In this document: positions 1-8,060 of the stretch, one piece after another | Numbering within the stretch: the stretch's first letter is position 1 | How the letters are laid out: each line of letters opens with the position of its first letter | Assembly (NCBI GenBank): GCA_016871725.1 | Contig: VHCL01000002.1 | Span: 1 to 64,000, forward strand | DNA length: 64,000 nt | From: Verrucomicrobiota bacterium | Lineage (GTDB): Bacteria > Verrucomicrobiota > Verrucomicrobiia > Opitutales > UBA953 | Direction: 5' to 3' | Notes under the pieces: generated by a model | Databases searched by the model: none | The model's input: the letters and a program-made list of their open reading frames with translations, nothing else | Told to the model about the DNA's origin: nothing | Position numbers and translations under genes: made by a program

Positions 1-1
1 C

Positions 2-1741
2 GTGAGCATCGGGCGCGGCCAGAGCCTGGCCTTCAAGGCCGTCGGCGGGCAGTGGTTCCGCGAGGGCGAGCTCGATAACAACGGTCTCCGCTACGCCGCC
101 GACGCGTGGAGCGCCGACCTGCCGGCCGAGTGGGTCCGGCCCGGCCTGCGTCTGCGCTTCCGCAAGGGCGGCGAGGAAGGCGAGCTTTCCGCGCCGGACG
201 TCGGCGCGCCGACGCAGCTGCTGCTGCACACGATCGACCTCGGTTTCCTGACGCCGCCGCGGGATGCGTTCCGTTTCGCCAAGGACCCCGAGGCGCACCG
301 CGAATATTTCCAGACCGTCCCGGCCAGCCGGCTCATCGTCAGCCAATACGCGCCGCTCCACCTCAAGGAAGTCATGCTGCCCACGGGCGTGCTGCTCACC
401 GAGGTCGATCCGAGCAAAGGCGGCTGGCATGAAGGCGCGATGCGCCAGCACATCGGCAAGGAACTCATCTCGCACGGCATCGACAACGCCAACTACGGGC
501 TCCACAGCACCGCGGGCTCCGGCGAGAAGGGCCATCCTTATGCGGTCGCCCAGCTCGCGGCCCACAACAGCCGCGGCGTCTACTCGAACGGCGTGCAGGT
601 CCACGGCGGCTCGGGCGGCAACGGCATGGTGACGCTCGATGATTCGCTCGGCAACGAGTTCAGCCACGAGGTCGGCCATAACTACGGGCTCGGCCATTAC
701 GTCGACGGGTTCAAGGGGTCCGTCCACCGCCCCGCCGACCAGATCAACTCCACCTGGGGTTGGGACGCCGACAAGCGCCGCTTCCTGCCGAACTTCTCGC
801 CCCTGCGGACCGGCAAGGACGCCGTGCTCGAGGGCCAGACCCAGCCGCCGTTCGACGGACGCAGCTATGGCTACGACGCCATGGCCGGCGGCGCGCCGTT
901 CTCCTCCTTCAACCGTTTCACCCTCTATACGCCGAACACCGCGGCGATCATCCAGAAGTTCCTGGAGTCGAAGGCGGTCTTCGACCCGCTCTCTCCCACC
1001 GGCTTCAGCAAGTGGAACGAGGCCGCCGCGAAGATGGAGCCGTATGCGCACCGGCTCGCGACGGGCCGGGCGGTCAGCGCCCCGATCAAGGACCTGAGCG
1101 AGGCGAGCCTCGCGAAGCTGCTCTCCGAATACGAGCGCGTCGAGGTCGCGATGGGCGACGGCAACTGGACGAAGGAGATCCCGCTGCCGGCGGCTTCCGC
1201 CGCGAACAAGGGCCGGGTCTTCTCCGTCGCGCACGGCGCGGGTTATTCGTCGGTGCTCCGTGTGAACGGGGCCGAGGTCACGGTCTCCCGTGGTTTCAAG
1301 CAGGCCTACGTCTCCGATGGCCGGCAGTGGCAGGAAGCGACCGGCGCCGAAGGCGGCGAGGCGCGCAAGCCGCAGGTCTTCGGCGCCGCGGTCGTCACGC
1401 TGGTCGGCTATTATGATCCGGCCGCGAGCTTGCCCGGCTACGCCTATCCCGCCCTCCACGGGGCGCTTGGCTTCTGTTATGCGGAGGAGAGCTCCCAGCT
1501 TAAGCCCGGCGACTGCCAGCTGGTCGTGGAGACCAAGGCCGGCCTCCTGCGCTTCCGACTGGCGGACCGTCGCATCGACGCCAAGCACCTCAACAAGTTC
1601 CACGTCAACGTGCCCGCCGCCACCCAGCCGACCCGGTTCGCCGTCATGGTCGGCGGCAAGGTCGTCGCCCAGCGGACCATCGAGCCCACGAAGGAGAAGC
1701 TGGCCGTGACCGTCCACGGCTACGTCCCGCCCGCCAAATAA
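2..1741 (+). CDS. M66 (StcE-like) metallopeptidase, 5'-truncated by window edge
   Basis: The last 579 codons of a metallopeptidase. The frame is open to the left edge, so the true start lies outside the window and the GTG at base 2 is not credible as a start. HEVGHNYGLGH at about residues 222-232 of the visible part is a full HExxHxxGxxH zincin site (three zinc histidines, catalytic glutamate), and the surrounding sequence resembles peptidase family M66, the StcE/TagA group that cleaves mucin-type glycoproteins. Roughly 300 residues of mostly beta-type sequence follow the core, and may be substrate-binding modules. Export is expected for the family but the signal peptide is not visible. A second glycoprotein-type peptidase (M60-like) lies at 55.8 kb. 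The substrate is inference. Confidence 0.85.
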   Translation: MSIGRGQSLAFKAVGGQWFREGELDNNGLRYAADAWSADLPAEWVRPGLRLRFRKGGEEGELSAPDVGAPTQLLLHTIDLGFLTPPRDAFRFAKDPEAHREYFQTVPASRLIVSQYAPLHLKEVMLPTGVLLTEVDPSKGGWHEGAMRQHIGKELISHGIDNANYGLHSTAGSGEKGHPYAVAQLAAHNSRGVYSNGVQVHGGSGGNGMVTLDDSLGNEFSHEVGHNYGLGHYVDGFKGSVHRPADQINSTWGWDADKRRFLPNFSPLRTGKDAVLEGQTQPPFDGRSYGYDAMAGGAPFSSFNRFTLYTPNTAAIIQKFLESKAVFDPLSPTGFSKWNEAAAKMEPYAHRLATGRAVSAPIKDLSEASLAKLLSEYERVEVAMGDGNWTKEIPLPAASAANKGRVFSVAHGAGYSSVLRVNGAEVTVSRGFKQAYVSDGRQWQEATGAEGGEARKPQVFGAAVVTLVGYYDPAASLPGYAYPALHGALGFCYAEESSQLKPGDCQLVVETKAGLLRFRLADRRIDAKHLNKFHVNVPAATQPTRFAVMVGGKVVAQRTIEPTKEKLAVTVHGYVPPAK

Positions 1742-1777
1742 ACCTAGCTCCAGCCCTGGCCCTAGCCCTGCCGCTGT

Positions 1778-2329
1778 TCACGCCTTCCAGCATCCCGGCA
1801 GGTGTTCGTCGTAGACGCCGACGGCCTGCAGGTAGGCTTGGATGATCGTCGGGCCGACGAACTTCATGCCGCGTCGCCTGAGCTCCTTGGAAATCTGCTC
1901 GGCGAGCGGCGTGGTCGGCTGCGGCCGGCGCGAGCGACGCACCACGGGTTCGTCGTCGACGTGCGCCCAGAGCCATCGCGCGAAGCTGCCGTGTTCCTCC
2001 TGGAGCGCGCGGAAGGCGCGGGCGTTGAGGGCGACGGATTCGAGTTTGCCGCGGTGACGTACCAGACCGGCGTCCTGCATCAGGGCGTCGATTTTCTTCG
2101 CGTCGAAACGCGCGACCTTGCCCACGTCGAAGCCGGCGAAGGCCCGGCGATAATGCGGACGTTTCTTGAGCACGGTGAGCCACGAGAGGCCGGCCTGGGC
2201 GCCTTCGAGGATGAGCTGCTCGAAGAGGCGGCGGTCGTCGCGCACGGGCACGCCCCATTCCTCGTCGTGGTAAGCGACGTAGAGCGGATCGTCCCCGCAC
2301 CAGAAGCAGCGTGCCTTCGGCTTGGCCAC
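1778..2329 (-). CDS. tag: DNA-3-methyladenine glycosylase I
   Basis: A 183-residue protein, close to the 187 of E. coli Tag, which removes N3-methyladenine from alkylated DNA as the first step of base excision repair. The zinc ligands of the family can be placed: Cys8 and His21 near the N-terminus and His176 and Cys180 near the C-terminus, with the same spacings as Cys4/His17/His175/Cys179 of E. coli. The block LEGAQAGLSWLTVLKKR around residues 41-57 matches the conserved part carrying the catalytic glutamate. It starts with GTG one base after the TGA of the gamma-glutamylcyclotransferase-like gene, so the two are probably translated together. Confidence 0.95.
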   Translation of the reverse strand: MAKPKARCFWCGDDPLYVAYHDEEWGVPVRDDRRLFEQLILEGAQAGLSWLTVLKKRPHYRRAFAGFDVGKVARFDAKKIDALMQDAGLVRHRGKLESVALNARAFRALQEEHGSFARWLWAHVDDEPVVRRSRRPQPTTPLAEQISKELRRRGMKFVGPTIIQAYLQAVGVYDEHLPGCWKA

Positions 2330-2330
2330 G

Positions 2331-2783
2331 TCAGCCTTTGATCGAGAGGCCGCGCAACCACGCGATCCAGCCGGCGGGCAGGCCGCGGGCGAGGGCGCCG
2401 CGCACGATCTTCTCGTGGTAGAGGCGCGAGGGCAGGTGGGGGCCGGTCGGGTCGACGACCTTATAGGCCTGGCAGTCGAGCGGGCAGTCTTCCAGGCCGG
2501 CTTCGAGCACGGTCAGCTTGATGCGCTTGTAGGCCGTGCCTTCCGCCTCATCCATACGCTTCCAATCATCCGGGGTCATCTCGTAGACCGCGCCCCAGAC
2601 GCCCGGGGTGTCCTGGTCCTCGAGGATGTCGGCCGAGCCGCCGCCCCAGGTGGAGCTGGGGTGCGTGAAGGCCAGGCGGTGCTTGGGCAGGAAGGCCTTG
2701 CCGCGGTAACTGGAGCCGGGGCAACGCCGCTCCATCTGGGTCGAATCCAGATTGGAGGCGTAGGCGAAGTAGAACCGGCTCAT
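2331..2783 (-). CDS. gamma-glutamylcyclotransferase-like protein
   Basis: About 150 residues from the ATG at 2783. The N-terminus FYFAYASNLD is the substrate-loop signature (YxSN) of the gamma-glutamylcyclotransferase (AIG2/GGCT) fold, and VYEMTPDDWKRMDEAEG carries the typical conserved acidic part with the likely catalytic glutamate. Such enzymes release 5-oxoproline from gamma-glutamyl peptides or amines in the cytoplasm. An upstream ATG at 2825 would add 14 residues that do not fit the fold, so the internal start is preferred. It precedes tag with a one-base gap. The actual substrate cannot be told. Confidence 0.8.
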   Translation of the reverse strand: MSRFYFAYASNLDSTQMERRCPGSSYRGKAFLPKHRLAFTHPSSTWGGGSADILEDQDTPGVWGAVYEMTPDDWKRMDEAEGTAYKRIKLTVLEAGLEDCPLDCQAYKVVDPTGPHLPSRLYHEKIVRGALARGLPAGWIAWLRGLSIKG

Positions 2784-2888
2784 GGGAAGGGCATCGGACT
2801 TTGCCCATCCCGGCGCGGGATGCAAACGGATTGGGACCGCTGTGAATATGACGTTCTCCGCGCGGGAGTTACGTCGCGTGCCCGCCGC

Positions 2889-4730
2889 TCAGAAGCGGCG
2901 CGTCAGGCTGAGGTAGGCCGAACGCGGCTGGGCCGGGAAGCCGAAGGCCGCCGGCGGGGCGTCCTCGCCGAAAAGGTTCTCGATGCGCAGGGAGATCTCG
3001 GTGCGGTCGGAAAGGACGCGACGGATACAAAGGCGCACGAACGTCGCGTCCGGGAGTTCGGTCCGGGCGTAGGCGTTCCAGTCGAAGTCCTCGCGTCCGC
3101 GCAGATGGGCCGCGGAGACGCCGAAGGTCCAGTCGTCGTCCGGCATGACCTCCGCGCCGAGGGAAAGCGTCAGCGTCGGCCGACGGAGCAGTTTGTCGCC
3201 GGTGAGTCCGGTGCCGAGGAAGTAGTCCGAGGACAGGATCTGGCTGTCGAGCCAGGTGGCCGCGCCGAAGAGGCGGAGGCCTTTGGACGGACGCGTCTCG
3301 ACGCCGGCCTCCAGGCCTTGGGTGCGGGCCTCGGCGATGTTGTAGGTCTGGTAGCTGAGCGGGTTGTAATCGATCAGGTCGCTCAGCTCGTTGCGGAAGG
3401 CCACCAGCGTCCAGGACAAGGCGCCGGGAACGCTGTCCTCGTGGCGCAGGCCGACTTCGAAGCCCGTATTGCTCTCGGGACGGAGCGGCAGGCCGAGGTG
3501 CGTGCCGTAGGCGAGGTCATTGGCCGCCGGGGCGCGGTAAGCCGTGCCGACTTTGGCGTGGGCCAGCAGCTCCTTCGTGAGGCGTCGGCTGTAGGTGACG
3601 TCGCCCGTGGTCTTGCCGGCGAAGTCCGTGAAGCGGTCGGTGCGGAGCGCGGCGCGGATCCGGTCCTTGGCCGTGGCCTGCCATTCGGCACGGGTCCAGA
3701 CGCCGAGGCTTTCCTGGGTCCCCGCCCAGGTGAGACTGCTCGCGGCGACGTCGAATTGGTCGAAGGTGGTGCGCTCGTAGCTGAGTCCGAGTCCCAGGCT
3801 CAGGTCGGACCGGACGCGTCGGTCGACCGTCGCGGTGAGTTCGTCGCGATCCAGTAAGTAACGGTTCGCATAAGGCACGGTGAGGCTCTCGATCGAAGAA
3901 CCTGCGCGGGACCAGAAGACCGCGGCTTCGGTGTCCGCGTCTTGGAAGCGAAGGCCCGGAGAGAGCAGCCAGCCGCCGTCGCGCTGCCAGTCGGTGACGT
4001 TGGGCGGGCCGCCGAGCTGCTGGCCGGGCAGGCCGGCCTGGCCGTGGTCGGCCGAACCGACGATGTCGAAGACCAGGTTCGTCGTAAGGCGTTGTTCGTG
4101 CTTCAGGAAAGCGCTCACGGCCTCGCGGTCGGCGTTGGGTCGGAAGCCGTCGTCGTGCGTCGCGGTCAGCGAAAGCGCCGTGCCCTGCGTGGCGGCCTTA
4201 CCTTCGGCTGCGTTGTTCGTGAGCAAGGCGTAGTTCAGCGTGCCGCGACCGAAGGAGCCGCCTTCAGCCACAAGCGTGGAGCCGGTGCGTGCCGTGAGCG
4301 GGGACTGCTGGCGCAGGTCGATGACGCCGCCGAGCGCGTTGGCGCCGTAGAGGGTGGAGGAGGGGCCGCGCAGCACTTCGACGGAGGCCAGGCCGAAGAT
4401 GCGGTAGCGGCCGATCTCGTAAGAATTCGAGAAACCCTGCGGCAGACGTCGACCATCGAGCAGCACGGCCGTCTGGGTCGAATTGGTGCCGCGCAGGAAG
4501 AGGGCGCCGACCGAGCCCTCGCCGGACTGTTCCGTGGCGAAGACGCCGGGAGCGCCGCCGAGGAGGCTGGTCAGGGTGGTCTGGCCGGCGTCGGTCGCGG
4601 CGGCCACGTCGAGGCGGCTGACGGAGGGCGAGGTGTCCGCCAAGGGCTTCGCCTGTCGGGTTTCGATCACGACGGTCTCAGGCAGGCGGGTCGGGGCCTG
4701 GGCGAGGAGCAGGGCGGCGATGGTCAACAT
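2889..4730 (-). CDS. TonB-dependent outer-membrane receptor
   Basis: A 613-residue outer-membrane receptor with a short signal segment (residues 1-12), a plug domain (about 17-145, including the run VEVLRGPSSTLYGANALGG typical of TonB receptors) and a 22-strand-type barrel that ends in LSLTRRF with a C-terminal aromatic residue, as needed for outer-membrane insertion. Size and plug resemble the BtuB/vitamin B12 group more than large siderophore or SusC types. No cobalamin riboswitch fits in the roughly 100 bases between it and the divergent ACT-domain gene, so the ligand is open. Energy would come from TonB-ExbBD, which is not in the window. Confidence 0.9.
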   Translation of the reverse strand: MLTIAALLLAQAPTRLPETVVIETRQAKPLADTSPSVSRLDVAAATDAGQTTLTSLLGGAPGVFATEQSGEGSVGALFLRGTNSTQTAVLLDGRRLPQGFSNSYEIGRYRIFGLASVEVLRGPSSTLYGANALGGVIDLRQQSPLTARTGSTLVAEGGSFGRGTLNYALLTNNAAEGKAATQGTALSLTATHDDGFRPNADREAVSAFLKHEQRLTTNLVFDIVGSADHGQAGLPGQQLGGPPNVTDWQRDGGWLLSPGLRFQDADTEAAVFWSRAGSSIESLTVPYANRYLLDRDELTATVDRRVRSDLSLGLGLSYERTTFDQFDVAASSLTWAGTQESLGVWTRAEWQATAKDRIRAALRTDRFTDFAGKTTGDVTYSRRLTKELLAHAKVGTAYRAPAANDLAYGTHLGLPLRPESNTGFEVGLRHEDSVPGALSWTLVAFRNELSDLIDYNPLSYQTYNIAEARTQGLEAGVETRPSKGLRLFGAATWLDSQILSSDYFLGTGLTGDKLLRRPTLTLSLGAEVMPDDDWTFGVSAAHLRGREDFDWNAYARTELPDATFVRLCIRRVLSDRTEISLRIENLFGEDAPPAAFGFPAQPRSAYLSLTRRF

Positions 4731-4836
4731 TAAGTATCTTCGTATCTAGATATGTGTATGTTAGTCAAGTTCCTCCTTTGGGGCGGCGAGGAAATGGGGC
4801 TGGAGAATGGCCTTGGATTTGGCATAGTAGGTCACG
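4731..4836. promoter_or_regulatory. Divergent intergenic region, TonB receptor / ACT protein
   Basis: This AT-rich gap of 106 bases separates two divergent starts. On the minus strand TTGACT (4769-4764) could serve as -35 for the receptor gene, with a weak -10 about 17-18 bases on. A perfect 10-base palindrome TATCTAGATA lies at 4743-4752 and is flanked by two copies of a GTATCT-like word, which would suit an operator. No riboswitch fold is apparent. The promoter reading is inference. Confidence 0.35.
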
Positions 4837-5295
4837 ATGGCCGCCGAACTCTCCCAGCAACCTGACCTCGGACCGGTCCGCCAGTTCTCCATCTTCGTCG
4901 AGAACAAGGTCGGCCGCCTCAACGAGCTCGTAGAATCCTTGGCCGGGGCGGACGTCCACATCATGGCCCTCTGCCTGGTGGACACCACGGACTCGACCAT
5001 CATCCGCATCGTGGTCGACTATCCTGAACGCGCGGAGCAGATCCTCGACGAGCATCGTTTCGCGCATGACGACGTCCCGGTGGTCGCCATCGAGCTCCAG
5101 TCCGAGGCCCAGCTCAAGGACGTCACCCGCGTCCTGCTCAAGGCGGAGATCAACATCCATTACGTCTACCCGTTCTTGTTCCGGCCCAACGGCCGCTACG
5201 GGCTCGTGGTGCGCACCGAGGCCCAGGAACTGGCCTCGTCCGTCCTGTCCAGCCACGGCATCACCGTGCTGAGCCGGAACGATATCGCTAGATAA
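4837..5295 (+). CDS. Tandem ACT-domain protein
   Basis: A 152-residue cytoplasmic protein made of two ACT-type domains (about residues 14-75 and 85-148). The first begins RQFSIFVENKVGRLNELVESL and the second has FLFRPNGRYGLVVRTE, the usual beta-alpha-beta-beta-alpha-beta layout that binds amino acids or other small effectors. Free-standing double-ACT proteins of this length are common in Verrucomicrobiota and Planctomycetota. It differs from the acetolactate synthase small subunit IlvH in length and in lacking the IlvH C-terminal domain, and no ilvB is adjacent. Its effector and partner are unknown. No Shine-Dalgarno sequence is evident. Confidence 0.75.
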   Translation: MAAELSQQPDLGPVRQFSIFVENKVGRLNELVESLAGADVHIMALCLVDTTDSTIIRIVVDYPERAEQILDEHRFAHDDVPVVAIELQSEAQLKDVTRVLLKAEINIHYVYPFLFRPNGRYGLVVRTEAQELASSVLSSHGITVLSRNDIAR

Positions 5296-5371
5296 GGAAA
5301 AACGACAGAGCTTTCTGCGGATAGCGGTTGGCGGTTCGGTTGGTACGTGGCCGCAGGGCGGCCGGGTGTGG

Positions 5372-5392
5372 GGGCGCGGCCTCGCCGCGCCC
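5372..5392. repeat. GC-rich palindrome, REP-like
   Basis: GGGCGCGG and CCGCGCCC form a perfect 8-base-pair stem around a five-base CCTCG loop. There is no T-run, so it is not a classic terminator. Such short GC palindromes are often interspersed repeats, but only this copy is seen in the window. Confidence 0.4.
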
Positions 5393-5494
5393 TCCTATCT
5401 CTTGGGGGTTATTCCCCGATCAAGAAGGCAGCTTTTCCTTGAATGGGTCGGTTGACTTGTTAACTTTTACGTAAGGAATGGAAATGTCCGTTCG

Positions 5495-5530
5495 ACGCGG
5501 GTCCGGTTCGCCGGCCCGCGTTTCCTTTTA
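5495..5530 (+). terminator. Rho-independent terminator with TTCG loop
   Basis: ACGCGGG, a bulged T and CCGG pair with CCGG and CCCGCGT across a TTCG tetraloop, giving an 11-pair stem, followed directly by TTCCTTTT. It is a strong intrinsic terminator on the plus strand. It may end transcription from the ACT-domain gene 200 bases upstream, or a short transcript starting at the TTGACT at 5452. Confidence 0.75.
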
Positions 5531-5638
5531 GATGAGTTTGTTGCTTAAAACATTCTGTGCCCCATCCGATCTCGTGGCTCGATTAATAGAGGGTTTCCCG
5601 CTCTGGGGTAGGTAGGCCGAAGCCGCCAAGGCCTTGGC

Positions 5639-5668
5639 TTGACCATCCCTCCGCGCTCCCCATTAGTT
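5639..5668 (+). promoter_or_regulatory. Possible tRNA-Ser promoter
   Basis: TTGACC (5639-5644) and TTAGTT (5663-5668) are separated by 18 bases and lie about 28 bases before the mature tRNA 5' end. This is compatible with a sigma-70-type promoter, though the -10 element is weak. Confidence 0.35.
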
Positions 5669-5671
5669 AAC

Positions 5672-5693
5672 GTCCTTCGAATTAACGAAGGAC
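5672..5693 (+). repeat. 8-bp perfect inverted repeat in tRNA leader
   Basis: GTCCTTCG and CGAAGGAC flank the six-base loop AATTAA, ending two bases before the tRNA. In RNA it would form a leader hairpin abutting the acceptor stem, perhaps a processing determinant. As DNA it could also be a recombinase or regulator site. Confidence 0.5.
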
Positions 5694-5695
5694 CT

Positions 5696-5786
5696 GGAGA
5701 GGTGGCTGAGTGGCCGAAAGCGCCCGTTTGCTAAATGGGTATACCCCAAAAGGGTATCGTGGGTTCGAATCCCATCCTCTCCGCCA
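5696..5786 (+). tRNA. tRNA-Ser (GCT)
   Basis: A complete class II tRNA. The acceptor stem pairs GGAGAGG (5696-5702) with CCTCTCC (5776-5782), followed by discriminator G and an encoded CCA (5784-5786). The anticodon arm CCCGT-TTGCTAA-ATGGG presents anticodon GCT, reading AGC and AGT serine codons. A long variable arm (TACCCC-AAAA-GGGGTA type) follows, as in serine tRNAs, and GGTTCGAAT is the T-loop. The long variable arm and the T arm at the 3' end make it a typical integrase target; see the repeats downstream. Confidence 0.97.
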
Positions 5787-5988
5787 CTTTGACCTATGCG
5801 GCCCGATGTAGGGCTTTGCGCATGTTTTTGGACCTGAATCGGTGTTTTTGAACCGCCGGTGAACAGGAGCATCCAGCTGACGCTACCAAAAACCCTACCA
5901 AAGGGCGCCCCGGCTCGTCCGGGTATTACCAAGAACTATGACCAACCGAAGGTAAGGTCGGGGTCGGACTGAGCAGGCTGGAATGAAA
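5787..5988. other. Segment behind tRNA with short direct repeats, possible old integration scar
   Basis: This 200-base stretch between tRNA-Ser and the esterase stop has lower GC than its surroundings. It holds two copies of TGTTTTTG (5823-5830, 5843-5850; 20-base period) and two of CTACCAAA (5883-5890, 5895-5902; 12-base period). Paired short direct repeats beside a tRNA 3' end resemble integrase arm-type sites, but no integrase gene is present. No credible gene lies here; the minus-strand frame across it is the antisense of the tRNA. Confidence 0.35.
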
Positions 5989-6852
5989 TCAGCGAGCAAC
6001 CGGGAGCACGCCGATCTGGGTGAGCCAGGCCTGGCACTTCTCTGGCCAAGCCTTGGCTTCCTTGTCGGAACGTAGTCCGTGGCCGTGGCCGCCGGTGGCG
6101 CAGCGGAAGAAGGCGTGCTGAGGCGAGGCGGCCTTGAGCGCGGCGAAGTAGGCGTCGGTGCCGGCGATGAACTTCCTGTCGTCCACGGCCTGCGCGATGA
6201 AGGTCGGCGCGGTCTTGGCGTCCACCTGCGGCACCATGCCTTGGTCGAGGTAGGCGGGATAGACGAGGATGGCGAAATCGGGTCGCAGGGGCTGGTCGTC
6301 GGCGGCGTCGACGCGCGGGTAGGTCGCGGGTCCGGCAAAGACGCTGAGACGGGCGGAGAGGTGGCCGCCGGCCGAGAAGCCCATCACGCCGACCCGGTCC
6401 TTGGCGATGTTCCACTCGGCGGCGCGATGCCGGACGATCCGGACGGCGCGCTGGATGTCCTGGAAAGCGCCTTCACGGTTCGCCGGCACGCGATACTTGA
6501 GCACCACGCCGGTGATGCCGAGGGTGTTCAGCCAGGCCGCGAGCTCGGTGCCTTCCTTGTCGTAGGCGAGGATGGTGTAGCCTCCTCCCGGGCAGATGAT
6601 CACGGCCGGAGCCGGCTTGGCGGACTCCGCCGGATAGACGGTGAAGCTCGGTTCGCTGATGGCGGTCAGGCGGAGGACGTTGTCGCCGCGAGCCGGTAGC
6701 GCCTTCTCCGGGCCTTGGGTCGCCGGCGCCGGCACGCGGTCCTTGGGCCAGAGCGAGACGACGATGCCTGCCCCGCGGGGGGCGGGTTGCGGAATCTCGG
6801 CGGCGGGCATGGTGGTCACGAGCAGGGCGGAGAGCAGGAACGCACGGAGCAT
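5989..6852 (-). CDS. Secreted alpha/beta hydrolase, acetyl-xylan-esterase-like
   Basis: A 287-residue protein with a signal peptide (about residues 1-18). ICPGGGYTILAY near residue 86 is the oxyanion-hole HGGG-like block, GFSAGG carries the nucleophile Ser160, and the histidine lies in the C-terminal GGHGHG stretch. This is the BD-FAE/acetyl-xylan-esterase branch of the hormone-sensitive-lipase-like hydrolases, which often removes acetyl or feruloyl groups from plant polysaccharides. It is transcribed divergently from the GH10 xylanase with about 108 bases between the starts, so the pair is likely co-regulated. The exact ester is inference. Confidence 0.85.
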   Translation of the reverse strand: MLRAFLLSALLVTTMPAAEIPQPAPRGAGIVVSLWPKDRVPAPATQGPEKALPARGDNVLRLTAISEPSFTVYPAESAKPAPAVIICPGGGYTILAYDKEGTELAAWLNTLGITGVVLKYRVPANREGAFQDIQRAVRIVRHRAAEWNIAKDRVGVMGFSAGGHLSARLSVFAGPATYPRVDAADDQPLRPDFAILVYPAYLDQGMVPQVDAKTAPTFIAQAVDDRKFIAGTDAYFAALKAASPQHAFFRCATGGHGHGLRSDKEAKAWPEKCQAWLTQIGVLPVAR

Positions 6853-6960
6853 GGTCGGGGTGCGGATTGCTTAAGGGCTCTTCAGGGAGCCTTCAACCGT
6901 GAAGCCTTCCAGTCGTGCATCGGGCGTTTACTCGTGGCTCCATACCCTTTTGATGAACCG

Positions 6961-8058
6961 ATGCTCCGCGCCTTTTGCCTCTTTGGTCTGATCTTGGTCA
7001 CCGACGTCGTCTCGGGACAATCCTTGCGCCAAGCCTCGCCTTGGGCCGCGGGCGTGGGTCTGGCGGACCGGATTCCCGATAACCCGGCGGATTGGTCCTT
7101 GCTGACCACGCAGTTCAGCCATGTCACGCCGGAGAATTGCATGAAGCCGGCGGCGTTACGTCCGTCTGCGGAAGTCTGGCGGTTCGAGCAGGCCGACCGG
7201 TTCGTGGACTTCGCCAGCGCCAAAGACCTTAAAGTCGTCGGTCACTGCCTGGTCTGGGCCAAGGATGACCGGACCCCGGCTTGGTTCTACATGGACGGCG
7301 CGGTTCCGGCCAAGAAGGAGGTCCTGTTGGCCCGCATGAAGGCCTACATCGACACGGTGGTCGGCCGCTACAAGGGCAAGATCTCGACCTGGGACGTCGT
7401 CAACGAGGCGCTCGATGACGGCAAGGCCGAGCTGCGTGAGTCCGGTTGGATGCGGGCCGCGGGCGAGGACTTCATCGCGCTGGCCTTCGAATACGCCCAT
7501 GCGGCCGATCCGTCGGCCCAGCTCATCTACAACGACTACAACAACGAACTCGACGGCAAGCGGGAGAAGATGCTCGGCCTGCTCGCCCGGCTGAAGGCCC
7601 GGAATGCGCCCGTCCACGCCGTCGGCTTGCAGGGGCATTACGAGATCGACCGCGTGCCTTACGAGCAGCTGGAGAAGACGCTCCTCGCCCTGCGGGCCAT
7701 CGGGGTCAAGGCCGTGGTCAGCGAGCTCGACATCGACGTCATCCCGCGCGGACGCTGGTGGGCCGACGGTAACAAGCACCGGGCCGAGATGGCGAAGATC
7801 AATCCGTACGCCGACGGCTGCCCGCCGGACGTGCTCGCCCGTCAGGCCGAGCAATATGCGCGGCTCTTCCGGCTTTTCCGCCAGTATCCTGACGTCATCG
7901 CCCGCGTCTCGTTCTGGAACCTCCACGACGGACAGAGCTGGCTCAATAAGTTCCCGTGGCCGCGCGTGAACCATCCGCTCCTCTTCGACCGTCAGGGCAA
8001 GCCCAAGCCGGCCTATGAAGCCGTGATGCGCGAGCTCGGGGCCGCTAAGGCCCGCTGA
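6961..8058 (+). CDS. Secreted GH10 endo-beta-1,4-xylanase
   Basis: From the ATG at 6961 this gives 365 residues: a signal peptide (about 1-20) and one GH10 TIM barrel. The acid/base lies in WDVVNEALDD (Glu149) and the nucleophile in VVSELDID (Glu255), both canonical for GH10 retaining xylanases; HCLVWA and SFWNLHDGQSW are further family blocks. It would hydrolyse xylan backbones outside the cytoplasm. The frame continues upstream to 6715, but that part overlaps the divergent esterase and lacks a signal sequence. It ends two bases before the convergent arsR stop. Confidence 0.95.
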   Translation: MLRAFCLFGLILVTDVVSGQSLRQASPWAAGVGLADRIPDNPADWSLLTTQFSHVTPENCMKPAALRPSAEVWRFEQADRFVDFASAKDLKVVGHCLVWAKDDRTPAWFYMDGAVPAKKEVLLARMKAYIDTVVGRYKGKISTWDVVNEALDDGKAELRESGWMRAAGEDFIALAFEYAHAADPSAQLIYNDYNNELDGKREKMLGLLARLKARNAPVHAVGLQGHYEIDRVPYEQLEKTLLALRAIGVKAVVSELDIDVIPRGRWWADGNKHRAEMAKINPYADGCPPDVLARQAEQYARLFRLFRQYPDVIARVSFWNLHDGQSWLNKFPWPRVNHPLLFDRQGKPKPAYEAVMRELGAAKAR

Positions 8059-8060
8059 GG

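Larger units (their letters stand above)
5296..5695. other. 400-base non-coding region with hairpins upstream of tRNA-Ser
   Basis: I see no credible coding sequence here. From left to right it holds a GC-rich palindrome (5372-5392), a second possible stem-loop with GGGG/CCCC arms inside outer TCTTG/CAAGA arms (about 5396-5428), a TTGACT hexamer (5452-5457), a strong terminator-like hairpin (5495-5530), a possible tRNA promoter (5639-5668) and an inverted repeat directly before the tRNA (5672-5693). Confidence 0.7.

Noticed and set aside
4731-4836. Cobalamin riboswitch upstream of the TonB receptor
   Set aside because: The gap is too short and no B12-box-like sequence is visible.
4837-5295. 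Acetolactate synthase regulatory subunit (ilvH)
   Set aside because: Two ACT domains but no IlvH C-terminal domain and no ilvB nearby; kept as a generic tandem ACT protein.
5663-5932. 89-residue minus-strand frame across tRNA-Ser
   Set aside because: Its middle part, reading GEDGIRTHDTLLGYTHLANG, is the translated antisense of the tRNA, a well-known spurious protein.
6715-6960. N-terminal extension of the GH10 xylanase
   Set aside because: The extension overlaps the divergent esterase start region and lacks a signal peptide; the internal ATG is followed by one.
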